Source: a virus. From it: a DNA stretch of 40,435 nucleotides. The stretch lies in the IMG/VR virus record IMGVR_UViG_3300007344_000067, positions 1 through 40,435 of that record; one strand, 5' to 3'. The notes under the pieces are model-generated. The model did not search any database, was not told where the DNA came from, and saw nothing but the letters and a program-made list of their open reading frames with translations. Within the stretch, counting starts at the first letter, position 1. The number at the start of each line of letters is the position of its first letter. This document shows positions 33,401 through 40,435 of the stretch, one piece after another. A program made the position numbers and the translations under genes.

Positions 33401-34455
33401 TTAGAGTTGATACCACGTCCTTAGAATTTCCTTCATCTTCGGTTGAATGGGAATATGATTGTGTCAAAGAAGGAGAGACACAAGTTCCTAATCCTTTTGT
33501 TTTAGAGTTTACTGAAACAGATGGGTATAACTCTATGTTGTTAGGAACAAATACAAAGCACCCAACAAGTAGGTTGAAGATTTTAAAGAATCAAACAGGA
33601 TCGTTTTTATTAAAGGGTAAACTATCTACCACTAGCGTACATCTTTCCCCTATTATTAATCTTGAGCGAATTGGAGTTACACTATTCAAAAATGTTATTG
33701 ATAATGGAGGATTACATGCAAATACATGGCCATATAGTCAAGTATATACAGCAGATGGAACAATCATTGGTGGTGGGTTCACAATCAAAAACTCTGGAAC
33801 TGGATATGCAGATACGGACACCATTACAGTTACCCCTTCTAGTGGCTCAATAGGAGGCGGCGCGACTGGAACGGTTATCACTGACGGAAGTGGTTCTATT
33901 ATTGGAGTTAATCTCACAAATAAAGGGCAATCTTATGTTACTTCGCCAGTAATTACTGTTAGTGGTGGTAATGGAGATGCCGAAATTGAATATGTTGGAG
34001 AAGATAATGGAGTCCATCCTGGTAACTATCAGGCTCGATATGTCTCAAAACGTGTCAGACTTCAGCAAGGAGTTGAATCTCGGGACATTCGCGTGATCGT
34101 AACCGCAGCTATTCCCCCAGAAGCGGATATTCATGTATTTGCAAAAGTTAGATCATCTTCTGATAACCAACCATTTAAGGAAAAGAAATGGCAATTACTT
34201 AGAAGACCAAAGCTAGATGCCATTCAAACAGCAGGAGAATCGGCCGATTCAATAGAACTGGTTTTTAGGGGAACCGGAAATGATGACACATATCCATTTG
34301 CATATACATCTTCTCCAGATGGTGTAAATGCTGCTGCCGGCGAAGGCGATCGTTATACAACATTTAATGAATTTGCAATCAAAATCGTGATGCAGACAAG
34401 TGATAGTCGATTCGTTCCTGTAATACATGATATGAGAGCTATTGCGGTGGAATAA
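27406..34455 (+). CDS. Large virion structural protein with DUF4815-type N-terminus
   Basis: This 2349-aa protein opens with the DUF4815 pattern YHDDYDEKKHYYRIMFNPGRPVQARELTQMQTMLQKQVERMGDHIF, common in large baseplate-periphery proteins of marine T4-like phages. A coiled coil lies at about 1065-1095 (DKLEKRIERLERISTLNQIEQM), followed by YFKNGILVDTFEG. About 1420-1450 shows YPYMRPVMITFRGRGMKPKTTVYPIFDN, and a region from about 1765 has FDPVAQTFVVDPNLYPGGIFINGVDIWFETK, PHYGSFFKSQNGVTWEPEQLQDLMF. Near the C-terminus (about 2121-2195) are GTGYADTDTITVTPSSG and GQSYVTSPVITVSGG repeats. It sits where T4 has gp9/gp10, so it may connect fibres to wedges. GAGG precedes the ATG. The exact role is unknown. 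Confidence 0.75.
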   Translation: MPIIANTAPYHDDYDEKKHYYRIMFNPGRPVQARELTQMQTMLQKQVERMGDHIFQHGARVFGGNPAYDKCKFIQLSDYENNNSSNPLLDVSELYNSTTLIGAKLVLDDSVETAVDSDGNIITSDGRSPVATILFVTSRNGTTPNTLFVNYETEDEFQAGDTIKSVVDATFTGTFTNAVVTYDTTSSADAATGNAMYVTITDGVYYVKSSSGAHFVHCPQQRIMLSNYSSNGTYSVGLGIEEKFATEIDDNTLYDNAGGTYQPTAAGAHRLQIDLKLRTKPGSDGITVSQEIASDYFELLRIEDGIRVFSAGASASTSRVYSAIGDAMANRTYHAEGNFVVDPFECKVEETNPPSAQLKVTVSPARGKDTALAYVGGREFSLAGSWSKLIDRARGTAILRDRVAPTAIGSYITIRDLKVSNHLGEDVLDAGQLPVWDMHSVNSYNINTSSEQEYNSTRIGSFRLRDLKTSGRFGNTAAANVYTVYIQDYKSSNAITGYFSDVTSDNGKTVKITSTSTLNTSTNAYIGSKLSIVSSVVDGQTDYANQTRIIIASSDTAGTTSLTLDKPFDQPPANTSFPGEGEAFSLVVEPTAALTGNGCIVPSPFKGHAVAITSTNATNFDRVTTANAQFMNAGDNFANTYPIRGGDQASLLFPLDTGGARLANSISESVTGGSLHYIARLSATSTVSGGAVVFNADQFRTGSMGYTTFVEGTQKDNLVVVLEKNAKPIVVGSADLSAYTFTTSSITLESAQLINGDTVRLYAPVLISDVKAKRKSLRQGFNTQGTTYTVVQNRSNGHVIFTTPNKIPGGKDNLGMPDVYKIRAVIDTGAPGTSPTDSMLNNSTYDITNRYTLDNGQREDLYDYASIILKPGAPAPSGQILVVFDHFSHTDDTGAATPEAGFFSVDSYHNQVAIENIPSFVSTTTGVRYNLKDYLDFRPVRATDLTGTTAANTSYYVPIVPTPQTDPTASYAIGQVDAAGAFFYWMQYFAARFDKIILGDRETASGGNTGMLQIVSGSTNRSPATMPKVSKVNDLSLFTLAIPSYTKQASDVVITKDSVRRYTMTDIDKLEKRIERLERISTLNQIEQMSSSLKLVDDQGIEYFKNGILVDTFEGLSSSDVGVPGSPNPQFNASIGSGRLRPAVEQDNLDLIIDPTSSSNYFAKNNILMLPFTTSKNVRGLVQAAATVGGAENINPFQIQPFYGTMSLTPSSDNWHSTRDLPLSVSDRTSARLAAENMVQNRLDRGEGNPVWGSWETEWFGAVETESTYFRDPDAAYQYVVDNPPFPGGGKGMSHVIFTDSSGNAIWNPVDGYSYASNDETGAYPGVKNLRSVNSVNAPQDNSGYVGGIIDYVAYNIRKPHNDVKNATTAGQVRVQDELLQEVIVTEQGTRTRSGVQTEFSIKETTNLVDEVALSDIVYPYMRPVMITFRGRGMKPKTTVYPIFDNVNVENYTERANELILKMNPVSLEWTNPFGNLTEEEMLSDATTGAYGTAVAVFANTVYLTSANGTFVLDNAINRSRTASTPAVIVEKYKQYSGRFLATPSTTTFQLFDTRIFGQTHWRTTAITARAASLDTDLYGRKLHVVYGRGYGESRTITAFDETTGVVTVDSAFSLQPNTSSRYSIGEHYTNLAGEAFGIFYVPNYSYANRTAQEYVESLSTSDIYWKIAELSDQRTTDTLRFTSGNKTFSLRSSPSPFESDLTTHVEATFSSSGTINTRKYRSVFDIETRIVNVTEAETLEPRTSTTVTSLGQQLTGDVVKYFDPVAQTFVVDPNLYPGGIFINGVDIWFETKHRSDAGTVLPVILEIRPTIAGVPSGSQVIASTSLLPSDVKTTTNPALFNNTSTSFIFDRPIMLESGKEYAIVLRSDSLDYSVWTAKLGDALVGTGGNTGIPEKVVDKQPHYGSFFKSQNGVTWEPEQLQDLMFAVHKCIFTPNQTTTVIWKNANTHSDTTADSSVSLNSPLDHINLSSVTGVPASTPYFNSTEFKQWQSDFSFDEFRVDTTSLEFPSSSVEWEYDCVKEGETQVPNPFVLEFTETDGYNSMLLGTNTKHPTSRLKILKNQTGSFLLKGKLSTTSVHLSPIINLERIGVTLFKNVIDNGGLHANTWPYSQVYTADGTIIGGGFTIKNSGTGYADTDTITVTPSSGSIGGGATGTVITDGSGSIIGVNLTNKGQSYVTSPVITVSGGNGDAEIEYVGEDNGVHPGNYQARYVSKRVRLQQGVESRDIRVIVTAAIPPEADIHVFAKVRSSSDNQPFKEKKWQLLRRPKLDAIQTAGESADSIELVFRGTGNDDTYPFAYTSSPDGVNAAAGEGDRYTTFNEFAIKIVMQTSDSRFVPVIHDMRAIAVE

Positions 34456-34456
34456 T

Positions 34457-34672
34457 ATGGACAAGCGTAATAGTCGATTTGTAAATACCGATCAAATGGG
34501 ATGGGTTCGTGATACAGAGAGTGGTGCTATTATTTGTATAGATCAAGATGCAAAAAAACAGCACCTAGAAGAAGTAAAAAGACAAAGAGCAAAAAATGAC
34601 GAACTAAATAATCTAAAGGATGAGTTATCGCAACTTAAAAAACTCGTCAACAAGTTAATTGAGGATAAATAA
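34457..34672 (+). CDS. Small coiled-coil protein of unknown function
   Basis: This 71-aa protein has an N-terminal motif GWVRDTESGAIICIDQD and a C-terminal coiled coil (LEEVKRQRAKNDELNNLKDELSQLKKLVNKLIEDK) with clear heptad leucines. Similar small proteins with an RD-x-x-(T/S)GAI motif occur in structural modules of T4-like phages, without known function as far as I know. The ATG at 34457 is preferred over an upstream ATG in the overlap with the previous gene. Its stop overlaps the next ATG (TAATG), so it is coupled to the fibre gene and may help its trimerisation or attachment. Confidence 0.65.
   Translation: MDKRNSRFVNTDQMGWVRDTESGAIICIDQDAKKQHLEEVKRQRAKNDELNNLKDELSQLKKLVNKLIEDK
34664..34671 (+). 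promoter_or_regulatory. Possible late promoter box GATAAATA at the fibre gene start
   Basis: GATAAATA lies directly before the ATG of the fibre gene, one base change from the T4 late consensus. With T4 geometry the start point would fall inside the first codons, so it may be only a chance match formed by codons GAT AAA TAA. Confidence 0.25.
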
Positions 34673-37600
34673 TGCCAGTCAATACGATACAGATCCAGAA
34701 GCTCCTCGGAAAACACACATTTCAACAACTTAGACTCACAATCAATGAGCTAATTGATGTCGTGAATGGGCTTCCTTCTACCGTTCGTGGGGATATTACT
34801 AGACAAGGTGGCGTGATTGATGGCAATTCTAGTGGAGTAATCCCAACAATAGACCCTGGGTTATTATACATTGTGGGTAATTCTCGACTAGGTGTTGGTA
34901 CATTTTTAGGACAGAGTGATCCAACCTTAACTGGCCACATTCACGTCAACTCGACAACAAACTCAAGGATCAATCTGTCACAGAATGCTGCGACAGGCTA
35001 CTCTTACATCTCGTTTCAAGCATCAAACACAGCATCATATCCTCAAGCAAATAATTTCGGATTCCTATCCGTCACATCAAATACCACATCTCGCTTTGGT
35101 ATGATTACGCTGGGAACAGCGAACACAGATTATGAGATTGATCATATTTACGCTTCAGAATCTTGGGGATGGGGAAACGCTGATGATGTGTCATCAGCCA
35201 CGCGCTTCACTCTGACATCAGGCGAGAATGTTGGGATTGCTCCACATGGTGGACCAACTGCACATCTAGCCGCACAGCTTCGCATTGATCGTGCTGTTAA
35301 TCACGACCCACAGACATCTAACACCGCTCCTCTTCTCTCCGTTCGTGGATATACTGATGCGTATGGTGGAGTCGGAGTCAATGACACCCCTCCCGTTCGC
35401 ATTCTCATTGGCGATCGAACGCTGACCGCAGCACGAAAGGCAAACACCTATGCTGCTCTGGACTTTGCTGCGAATGGTGCTGTTACAACAACAGAAGATT
35501 CTGTTGGTGCGCGTATTTCCGCAGAGATCAATCGAGAGGATGATGCTAATCTTGCTCGATCTGTCTCATCGTCGCTTGAGTTCTCTGTTCGGAGCGGAGC
35601 AGGTATTCTTCAAAAGGTGATGAAGGTTCTTCCGGGTGGTGACATCACAGGAACAGACTCTCAGGGCGCTGTGCTGATTTCAAACACCCACTATCTTGAT
35701 CTATCCACCTTCAGAGGTGCTGCTGCTGATGGAGCCATTCTTGATGGAAACATGCAATGGTCCCAACTTCTCGTTCAGCACACATATCAAACAGGATCTA
35801 ACTACGGTGGATTGATGGTTCGTGGTGATGACACACCCGGCGGAGGCACAAGTTGGTCACGCCCAGTCATTAAAATGGAAAATCCCACAGCACAATACTC
35901 TAGTGGTAGAAAATGGTACATGGATGTTACTGATCAGTCATCTAGTGAGTCGAGATTTAGACTTGCAAATTTGAAAACTGATGTATGGACCGGCACTCCG
36001 TCTATTGAATTTCAGGTAGCGGTTAAAGATTCTGCCACATTTTTTAGTATAGGAAATAGCAATATTTCACCGAATGTATCTTCTCTAGGCAGACTGAATG
36101 GTGCAGTTCTTGTATTAGATGGAGGAACCAACGGAGAAGGCGCAGAGATTGAACTCAACTCAAATAAAGCATCATATGATGCGGCTACTGGAACAAGACC
36201 AACATCATGGATCATAGATAATAATGCGAGCACTCATTTGCGATTTCGACCATACAATGTTGGTGGTTATGACGGAACAACAACAACTTCGTATGCCCAG
36301 TCTTCTATCGTTTTCAATAAAAATGCTGGTGCCAACACACTAATAGGTATTGGAGCAATAACCCCCAATCAGACTCTTCAAATATTCCGTAATTACGAGT
36401 CAGCAAATCTTCATGTTGAATCCACATTTGGTTCTGCTTCTCCGCGAAATGATTCAACCGCTCGTGTTGTGGCGACTGGTGGTGGAAATGATTGGGCTGT
36501 TGTTCAAGCCGTTAATCCAAATAGAACTTACACAGGAAGAGCAGCAGGAAGAAACTATAGTGCTGGTCTAGCTAGTGGTATAAGTTTTATTGCACACCAA
36601 ACCAATCAACCAGTATCTATTAAAACAACAACAAGTAAAGAGTGGTCATCAGCAATATCACCGGGAGCTAATATAATTCAGCTTGGTGTTGATATTACTA
36701 ATGATCAAGGTGTTGATAATTTAGGATATACATATCCTATGGTATCAATCGCTGCCGAAGCAGGATATGGTGATAATGATGCCGGCCGGGCAGTATACTT
36801 CGGAACGGATAATGCAGGTCGTTCTACATTTGGTGGTCTTAGATTTTCATTATACAATGCTGAACTTGGTGACAATCGCAACCAAGATGTATTCAGACTA
36901 ACAGCACATGGATTTTTAGGAATCGGAACACCCGCTAAGGCGTCTAGTAAAACCGTGCGGTCCCCAACCGCGGTCATTAACCCCGGATTTCAGCTTGACC
37001 TTTCTGGTCATAGAATACTTAATGACAACACAGCAAATACACTCATCGCATTCTCACTCCATACTGACGCATGGAATACAGATACAAGATTGTGGACAAT
37101 GGGTATTGATAATGAGTTCACTGGCATAGGTAAAACTGATATTCCGTTCGTACTTGGTGGTAAGTCTTCCCGAAACCTCGGCGCAATTCGCGGTATCCAT
37201 AATAACATTGACTTGGTGAAGGATGGTGTGTTTTCTGCGGAAATGCGAAGTGATGCTAATCGCACTCAAATTTATCAAATCGGCATTCGACCAGAACATA
37301 ACACACTGACCGTCTATACGCCAGCAAACACCACATCAACAGGCTGGAGCGGAGGCTATGCAGGGCGCGTTGGTATTGGAAATACATTCCCACGATACAC
37401 ACTAACCGTCAATGGCTATAATGCTGATTCAAGCGGTGTTGCTGTGTATGGTGCGGAAGCTGCCATTCGTTTGATTGATAATGCTCCACTTTTAGTGAAA
37501 GCAGGAGAATCGCCTCTTTCAGAAACCGACGCTGATGGAAGCAATATAGCTGAACGAACGTATAGAATTGGTGCTAGGGATGGAGTATTTAATATTGCTC

Positions 37601-39057
37601 AAAACCTAGGCGCTGCTGATACAAATATTCACAGCTCATTTAAAAATATCACAGTCAGTATTTTTGCTAATACTCATATAACCGAGCCGGTGGCCTCGGT
37701 CGCTGATGGTAATATTTATCTTGGAGAAGGATTAGGTAGTGATTGGTTTAGTGGTGGATCAGTCGGAATCAATTCAGGTGGAAATACACTAGCTGCTGGT
37801 CTGTTTGTTGGTGATGTTCCATATGGGAATATGAATAAGAGAGGCCAGTTTGGCGCTAGACAATATGATCCCGACGAGAGTTTAAAGACAAAAATATTAC
37901 CTGGATATTATCCAACTCAAGTTATTTTTGGAGGAAGGCCTCTTTCGGCTGCTGATGGCTCATTTAAACCGATTAGTATGATTGGTGGAAATGTGTTCAA
38001 TGGTACAGCACAAAATCAAGTCGGAGCAGGAAGTGTAGTTAAAAGAACAGAGGGAATAAGAAGATTTTCTGAAGGCAATCAAGAATGGTACGGCACATCT
38101 TGGCATGATGGCATCTCAGTTAATGCTTCTTATACTGTGCCTATGCCTGGAATCGGAACTGGAAAATTCTCCGCGACCGACGATCCGATCACTGCCGCCG
38201 ATCCGAGCGGGGCCCCTGCGATTTATGCTAATCAAGCTACTCGTGCTTGGTGGGAGCGGCGTTATCACGCGGGCGCGACGGGGGGCTTTGACAATCAAGA
38301 GTATTCCGAATCGCACCTATTTGGTTCAGGAAACAGGCATGTGATGACCATCCACGCGAACACTAGCTATCAAGGTGTTCATGTTGAGAAGGGTGGTATC
38401 TACGCAAACAACTCGGTTATCGCATGGGCTCGACTTCGACCACGCGGTGATGTTGATGCGCTCGTTGCCACAGAAACACTAGTTACGTCGGACGGGTATG
38501 TGTCTCCTGCTACTCTAGCATGGGATGGTCACAACATCGAAAGCGTCACAAAGGTCGGAATCGGACGATTCGAGCTTACACTTCCCGCAGAATGGCGCAA
38601 CGGAAACAACTACTCAGTGATGGTAACAGGAACGAGCAATCTGTATCTTTCTGGTCTCGAATCCGGGCCCTCGAACCCGAACCTCCAAGCGCTGAACGAT
38701 GGAGTAACGGCGGCTGAGTTGGATGGTGTTTTGACCCGCCGACGAGCATTCGAGGTTGAATATCTGGGTACTGATGGGAACTCGCTGACGAGTCCCGGGC
38801 AGGTCATCGGAATCCCGTCCAATCCGGGTGGTGGTGATACCTACGCCTCTGACACCGGAGCGCTGTCTACGCATCATGTCCGCGTTGCAAATGATCAGGT
38901 CATTCAGGTTGAGACGAGAACACCAATATCAGACTGGCAGCAGGCTGGTTCCAATGGTGAAGTATCAAGAAACCCAAGCTACACTGCTCTAATTGATGAA
39001 GATGAAGTCTACATTGTGGTCATAGGTTCGGTTGACCCAACGAAATTTAGAGGATAA
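34672..39057 (+). CDS. Tail fibre protein with GIG-type repeats
   Basis: This 1461-aa protein starts with TIQIQKLLGKHTFQQLRLTINELIDVVNGLPS, an attachment-type helix found at the head of fibre proteins in T4-like phages. The rest is beta-rich with spaced repeats of the form (L/V)G(I/V)G-x-P-x-x-L-x-V: near residues 74 (LGVGTFLGQSDP), 559 (IGIGAITPNQTLQIF), 749 (LGIGTPAK), 901 (VGIGNTFPRYTLTVNG) and 1030 (VGINSGGNTLAAGLFV). Such repeats are common in trimeric fibres and in adhesins of the S74 class, but no S74 autoprotease end is visible. The C-terminus (RRRAFEVEYLGTDG through VIQVETRTP) may be the receptor-binding tip. A likely assembly chaperone gene follows. A GC-rich patch lies at 38161-38290. 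Confidence 0.72.
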   Translation: MPVNTIQIQKLLGKHTFQQLRLTINELIDVVNGLPSTVRGDITRQGGVIDGNSSGVIPTIDPGLLYIVGNSRLGVGTFLGQSDPTLTGHIHVNSTTNSRINLSQNAATGYSYISFQASNTASYPQANNFGFLSVTSNTTSRFGMITLGTANTDYEIDHIYASESWGWGNADDVSSATRFTLTSGENVGIAPHGGPTAHLAAQLRIDRAVNHDPQTSNTAPLLSVRGYTDAYGGVGVNDTPPVRILIGDRTLTAARKANTYAALDFAANGAVTTTEDSVGARISAEINREDDANLARSVSSSLEFSVRSGAGILQKVMKVLPGGDITGTDSQGAVLISNTHYLDLSTFRGAAADGAILDGNMQWSQLLVQHTYQTGSNYGGLMVRGDDTPGGGTSWSRPVIKMENPTAQYSSGRKWYMDVTDQSSSESRFRLANLKTDVWTGTPSIEFQVAVKDSATFFSIGNSNISPNVSSLGRLNGAVLVLDGGTNGEGAEIELNSNKASYDAATGTRPTSWIIDNNASTHLRFRPYNVGGYDGTTTTSYAQSSIVFNKNAGANTLIGIGAITPNQTLQIFRNYESANLHVESTFGSASPRNDSTARVVATGGGNDWAVVQAVNPNRTYTGRAAGRNYSAGLASGISFIAHQTNQPVSIKTTTSKEWSSAISPGANIIQLGVDITNDQGVDNLGYTYPMVSIAAEAGYGDNDAGRAVYFGTDNAGRSTFGGLRFSLYNAELGDNRNQDVFRLTAHGFLGIGTPAKASSKTVRSPTAVINPGFQLDLSGHRILNDNTANTLIAFSLHTDAWNTDTRLWTMGIDNEFTGIGKTDIPFVLGGKSSRNLGAIRGIHNNIDLVKDGVFSAEMRSDANRTQIYQIGIRPEHNTLTVYTPANTTSTGWSGGYAGRVGIGNTFPRYTLTVNGYNADSSGVAVYGAEAAIRLIDNAPLLVKAGESPLSETDADGSNIAERTYRIGARDGVFNIAQNLGAADTNIHSSFKNITVSIFANTHITEPVASVADGNIYLGEGLGSDWFSGGSVGINSGGNTLAAGLFVGDVPYGNMNKRGQFGARQYDPDESLKTKILPGYYPTQVIFGGRPLSAADGSFKPISMIGGNVFNGTAQNQVGAGSVVKRTEGIRRFSEGNQEWYGTSWHDGISVNASYTVPMPGIGTGKFSATDDPITAADPSGAPAIYANQATRAWWERRYHAGATGGFDNQEYSESHLFGSGNRHVMTIHANTSYQGVHVEKGGIYANNSVIAWARLRPRGDVDALVATETLVTSDGYVSPATLAWDGHNIESVTKVGIGRFELTLPAEWRNGNNYSVMVTGTSNLYLSGLESGPSNPNLQALNDGVTAAELDGVLTRRRAFEVEYLGTDGNSLTSPGQVIGIPSNPGGGDTYASDTGALSTHHVRVANDQVIQVETRTPISDWQQAGSNGEVSRNPSYTALIDEDEVYIVVIGSVDPTKFRG

Positions 39058-39537
39058 ATGATGGATACGAAGCAGCATGTGATTGTCAAAGAAACGACCG
39101 AGGGTGGTCCGCTCAGGTTCACAAAGCTCCGAGTCGGCACTTCACGAGAGGACTATGATAAGAAGGCAGAAGAGCTGGGTGGTATCGTTGTATGTGAAGA
39201 CGATCTGCCGGAATGCACAGACCCAACCGACCTCAGACTTCAGAAGGGAAAGATCGTCGTTGATGTGCTACCAAAAGCTAATCGAATTATGAACGGACTT
39301 CGTGGGATACGAAATCAAAAGCTCAGAGAGCTGGATCTTCGGTCCATGCGAGCAATAGAAGATGGTGACATGGACAAGCTCAAGAAGATCAAGGAGAAGA
39401 AAGATGAGCTTCGCGATCTTCCGCAGGTTGTCGGAGAAAAGCTCCAAAAGATCATTGACGCTCCCAAAAAAAAGTATGAAACCAAACTCAAGGATATTTC
39501 TAAAATCAAAATTAAGATTAAGGATTTAGAAAACTAA
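39058..39537 (+). CDS. Likely tail fibre assembly chaperone
   Basis: This 159-aa protein has a small N-terminal beta part and a helical C-terminal half with RNQKLRELDLRSMRAIEDGDMDKLKKIKEKKDELRDLPQVV. That resembles the phage tail assembly chaperone pattern in which RxxxLxxxD is followed after about 25 residues by LRDLP. Proteins with this end usually follow the fibre gene whose folding they assist, which is the case here. The end is strongly basic and coiled (KKKYETKLKDISKIKIKIKDLEN). The start may be the first or second of two tandem ATG codons; AGAGG lies upstream. It overlaps the next ATG by one base. Confidence 0.65.
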   Translation: MMDTKQHVIVKETTEGGPLRFTKLRVGTSREDYDKKAEELGGIVVCEDDLPECTDPTDLRLQKGKIVVDVLPKANRIMNGLRGIRNQKLRELDLRSMRAIEDGDMDKLKKIKEKKDELRDLPQVVGEKLQKIIDAPKKKYETKLKDISKIKIKIKDLEN

Positions 39538-39887
39538 TGTCATACGAACACAACCTATTCATTTCGCAGGGAACAGACTTTACAGCGAATGTTGTATTCT
39601 ATACATCAAACACATCAGGTCGTTACCCGGTTGACACCTCAAACTATACAAGTGGTAGATGTCATATGCGTAAGTGCGTAGGTTCAACATCTTATACGGA
39701 TCTGGCAGTAACCTTTCCAGCAGATGCAGCCACAGAAGGAATTGTCACTATCGCATTAAGAGATGATCAAACAACTACTATTGAAGACGGAAGATACCTA
39801 TACGATGTTGAAGCAACATCATCGACCGGAAATATTGAGCAGGTTGTTCGAGGAACGATTACTCTGCATCGAAGTATCACAAGATAG
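39537..39887 (+). CDS. Small beta-sandwich structural protein
   Basis: This 116-aa protein is all-beta by pattern: LFISQGTDFTANVVFY, SGRCHMRKC, an alternating stretch TEGIVTIALRDDQTT, then IEDGRYLYDVEATSSTGNIEQVVRGTITLHRSITR. The arrangement (a QGTDF start, an L-x-DGRYLYD-E strand and V-RG-I-x-x final strand) is like small tail proteins related to the N-terminal domain of baseplate upper protein BppU. A minor virion component or fibre-collar adaptor is likely. The function is not known to me. Its stop codon overlaps the ribosome binding site of gp13. Confidence 0.5.
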   Translation: MSYEHNLFISQGTDFTANVVFYTSNTSGRYPVDTSNYTSGRCHMRKCVGSTSYTDLAVTFPADAATEGIVTIALRDDQTTTIEDGRYLYDVEATSSTGNIEQVVRGTITLHRSITR

Positions 39888-39896
39888 GAGAAGTAA

Positions 39897-40435
39897 ATGG
39901 CAGTTCCAAATAGCAGGGACAGTCTAATCGAATATGCGCTTCGGCGTCTTGGGAAACCTGTCATCGAAATCAATGTTGATTGCGAGCAGTTAGAGGATCG
40001 CCTGGATGAAGCTCTGAAGATGTGGCAAGAGTTTCATATGGACGCTACCGAAAAGGTATATGAACCGTATCAGATAACGGCAGACGACATCACTAATAAG
40101 TATATCACTTTTGATTCAAGCACATACATAAACATCACGCAGATTCTACCAGAAAATAATGTGGGTGGATCTGGTATGTTTAATCTTGAATATCAGCTTC
40201 GACTTCAAGATTATACAGCATTTGGATCAGCGACATGGGGAGATAATATCACAGGCTATAAAATGTATCACCAACATCTCTCTTTACTTCAGGAAGTGTT
40301 AGTCGGTGTTGCTCCTATTCGATTTACTCGGCACATGAACAAATTGAATATCGACTGGGATTGGGAAACAGATGTTAGTGTCGATGATTATATCGTTGTT
40401 GAGGCGTTCAAGATTGTTGATCCAACTAGCTATAC
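39897..40435 (+). CDS. 13: Neck protein gp13-like, cut by the window end
   Basis: The first 179 codons are present and the frame is open to the window end; T4 gp13 has 309 aa. The N-terminus MAVPNSRDSLIEYALRRLGKPVIEINVDCEQLEDRLDEALKMWQEFHMDATEKVYEPYQI spans residues 1-60 and is a strongly conserved block of gp13 in marine T4-like phages. gp13 with gp14 forms the neck that joins head and tail. AGGAG at 39886-39890, overlapping the preceding stop codon, precedes the ATG. Downstream neck, sheath and tube genes are expected beyond the window. Confidence 0.8.
   Translation, partial: MAVPNSRDSLIEYALRRLGKPVIEINVDCEQLEDRLDEALKMWQEFHMDATEKVYEPYQITADDITNKYITFDSSTYINITQILPENNVGGSGMFNLEYQLRLQDYTAFGSATWGDNITGYKMYHQHLSLLQEVLVGVAPIRFTRHMNKLNIDWDWETDVSVDDYIVVEAFKIVDPTSY

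Noticed and set aside
34672-39057. Diversity-generating retroelement acting on the fibre gene
   Set aside because: No reverse transcriptase gene, no template/variable repeat pair and no adenine-biased variable region are visible in the window.

Overview
The window is part of the genome of a T4-like myovirus (contractile tail). It holds core T4 replication and late-transcription genes and then an almost unbroken run of T4-type baseplate, tail and neck genes, all on the + strand. Gene content (Hsp20 chaperone, PD-(D/E)XK exonuclease, short gp33, cysteine-free gp32, DUF4815-type structural protein) resembles marine T4-like phages such as those of cyanobacteria and marine proteobacteria. The host cannot be fixed from this sequence. 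No integrase, transposase, tRNA, CRISPR array or lysis cassette is visible. The only intergenic spaces above 50 bases are short and hold promoters or terminators.

Region 1 (1-3.2 kb) is replication and regulation: exonuclease, gp33 late-transcription coactivator, Hsp20 behind a clear sigma70-type promoter with a dyad over its -10 box, a terminator, gp59 helicase loader, gp32 single-strand binding protein, and a second terminator with a UUCG loop. Region 2 (3.2-12.2 kb) holds head completion and the tail tube/hub: gp4, a gp2-like protein, gp54-like tube initiator, gp26 and a small ORF in the -1 frame, the tape measure, gp48 tube cap, an enlarged gp53 wedge and gp27 hub. A zeta-toxin-like P-loop kinase sits directly after gp27. 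Region 3 (12.2-15.2 kb) is the central spike, with T4 gp5 spread over separate genes: an OB-fold protein, an unrecognised 402-aa protein where T4 has the lysozyme domain, and a beta-helix spike ending in a His-rich tip. Region 4 (15.2-34.5 kb) is the wedge and outer baseplate: gp25, gp6, a very large gp7 (2647 aa) carrying binding-type domains and a likely beta-propeller, gp8 and a 2349-aa DUF4815 protein. Region 5 (34.5-40.4 kb) has a small coiled-coil protein, a 1461-aa fibre protein, a likely fibre chaperone, a small beta protein and the start of gp13 neck, which runs off the end.

The most interesting observations are: (a) a canonical U UUU UUA slippery heptamer at the end of gp26 that would fuse it to the next small ORF just before the tape measure gene, like the gpG/gpGT chaperones of siphoviruses; (b) the zeta-like kinase, whose N-terminus resembles a T4 capsid-targeting sequence, suggesting a packaged and injected effector; (c) gp7 rebuilt as a giant multi-domain adhesin; (d) a three-gene gp5 without a visible lysozyme; (e) abrupt GC-rich patches with recurrent GC palindromes inside AT-rich tail genes.
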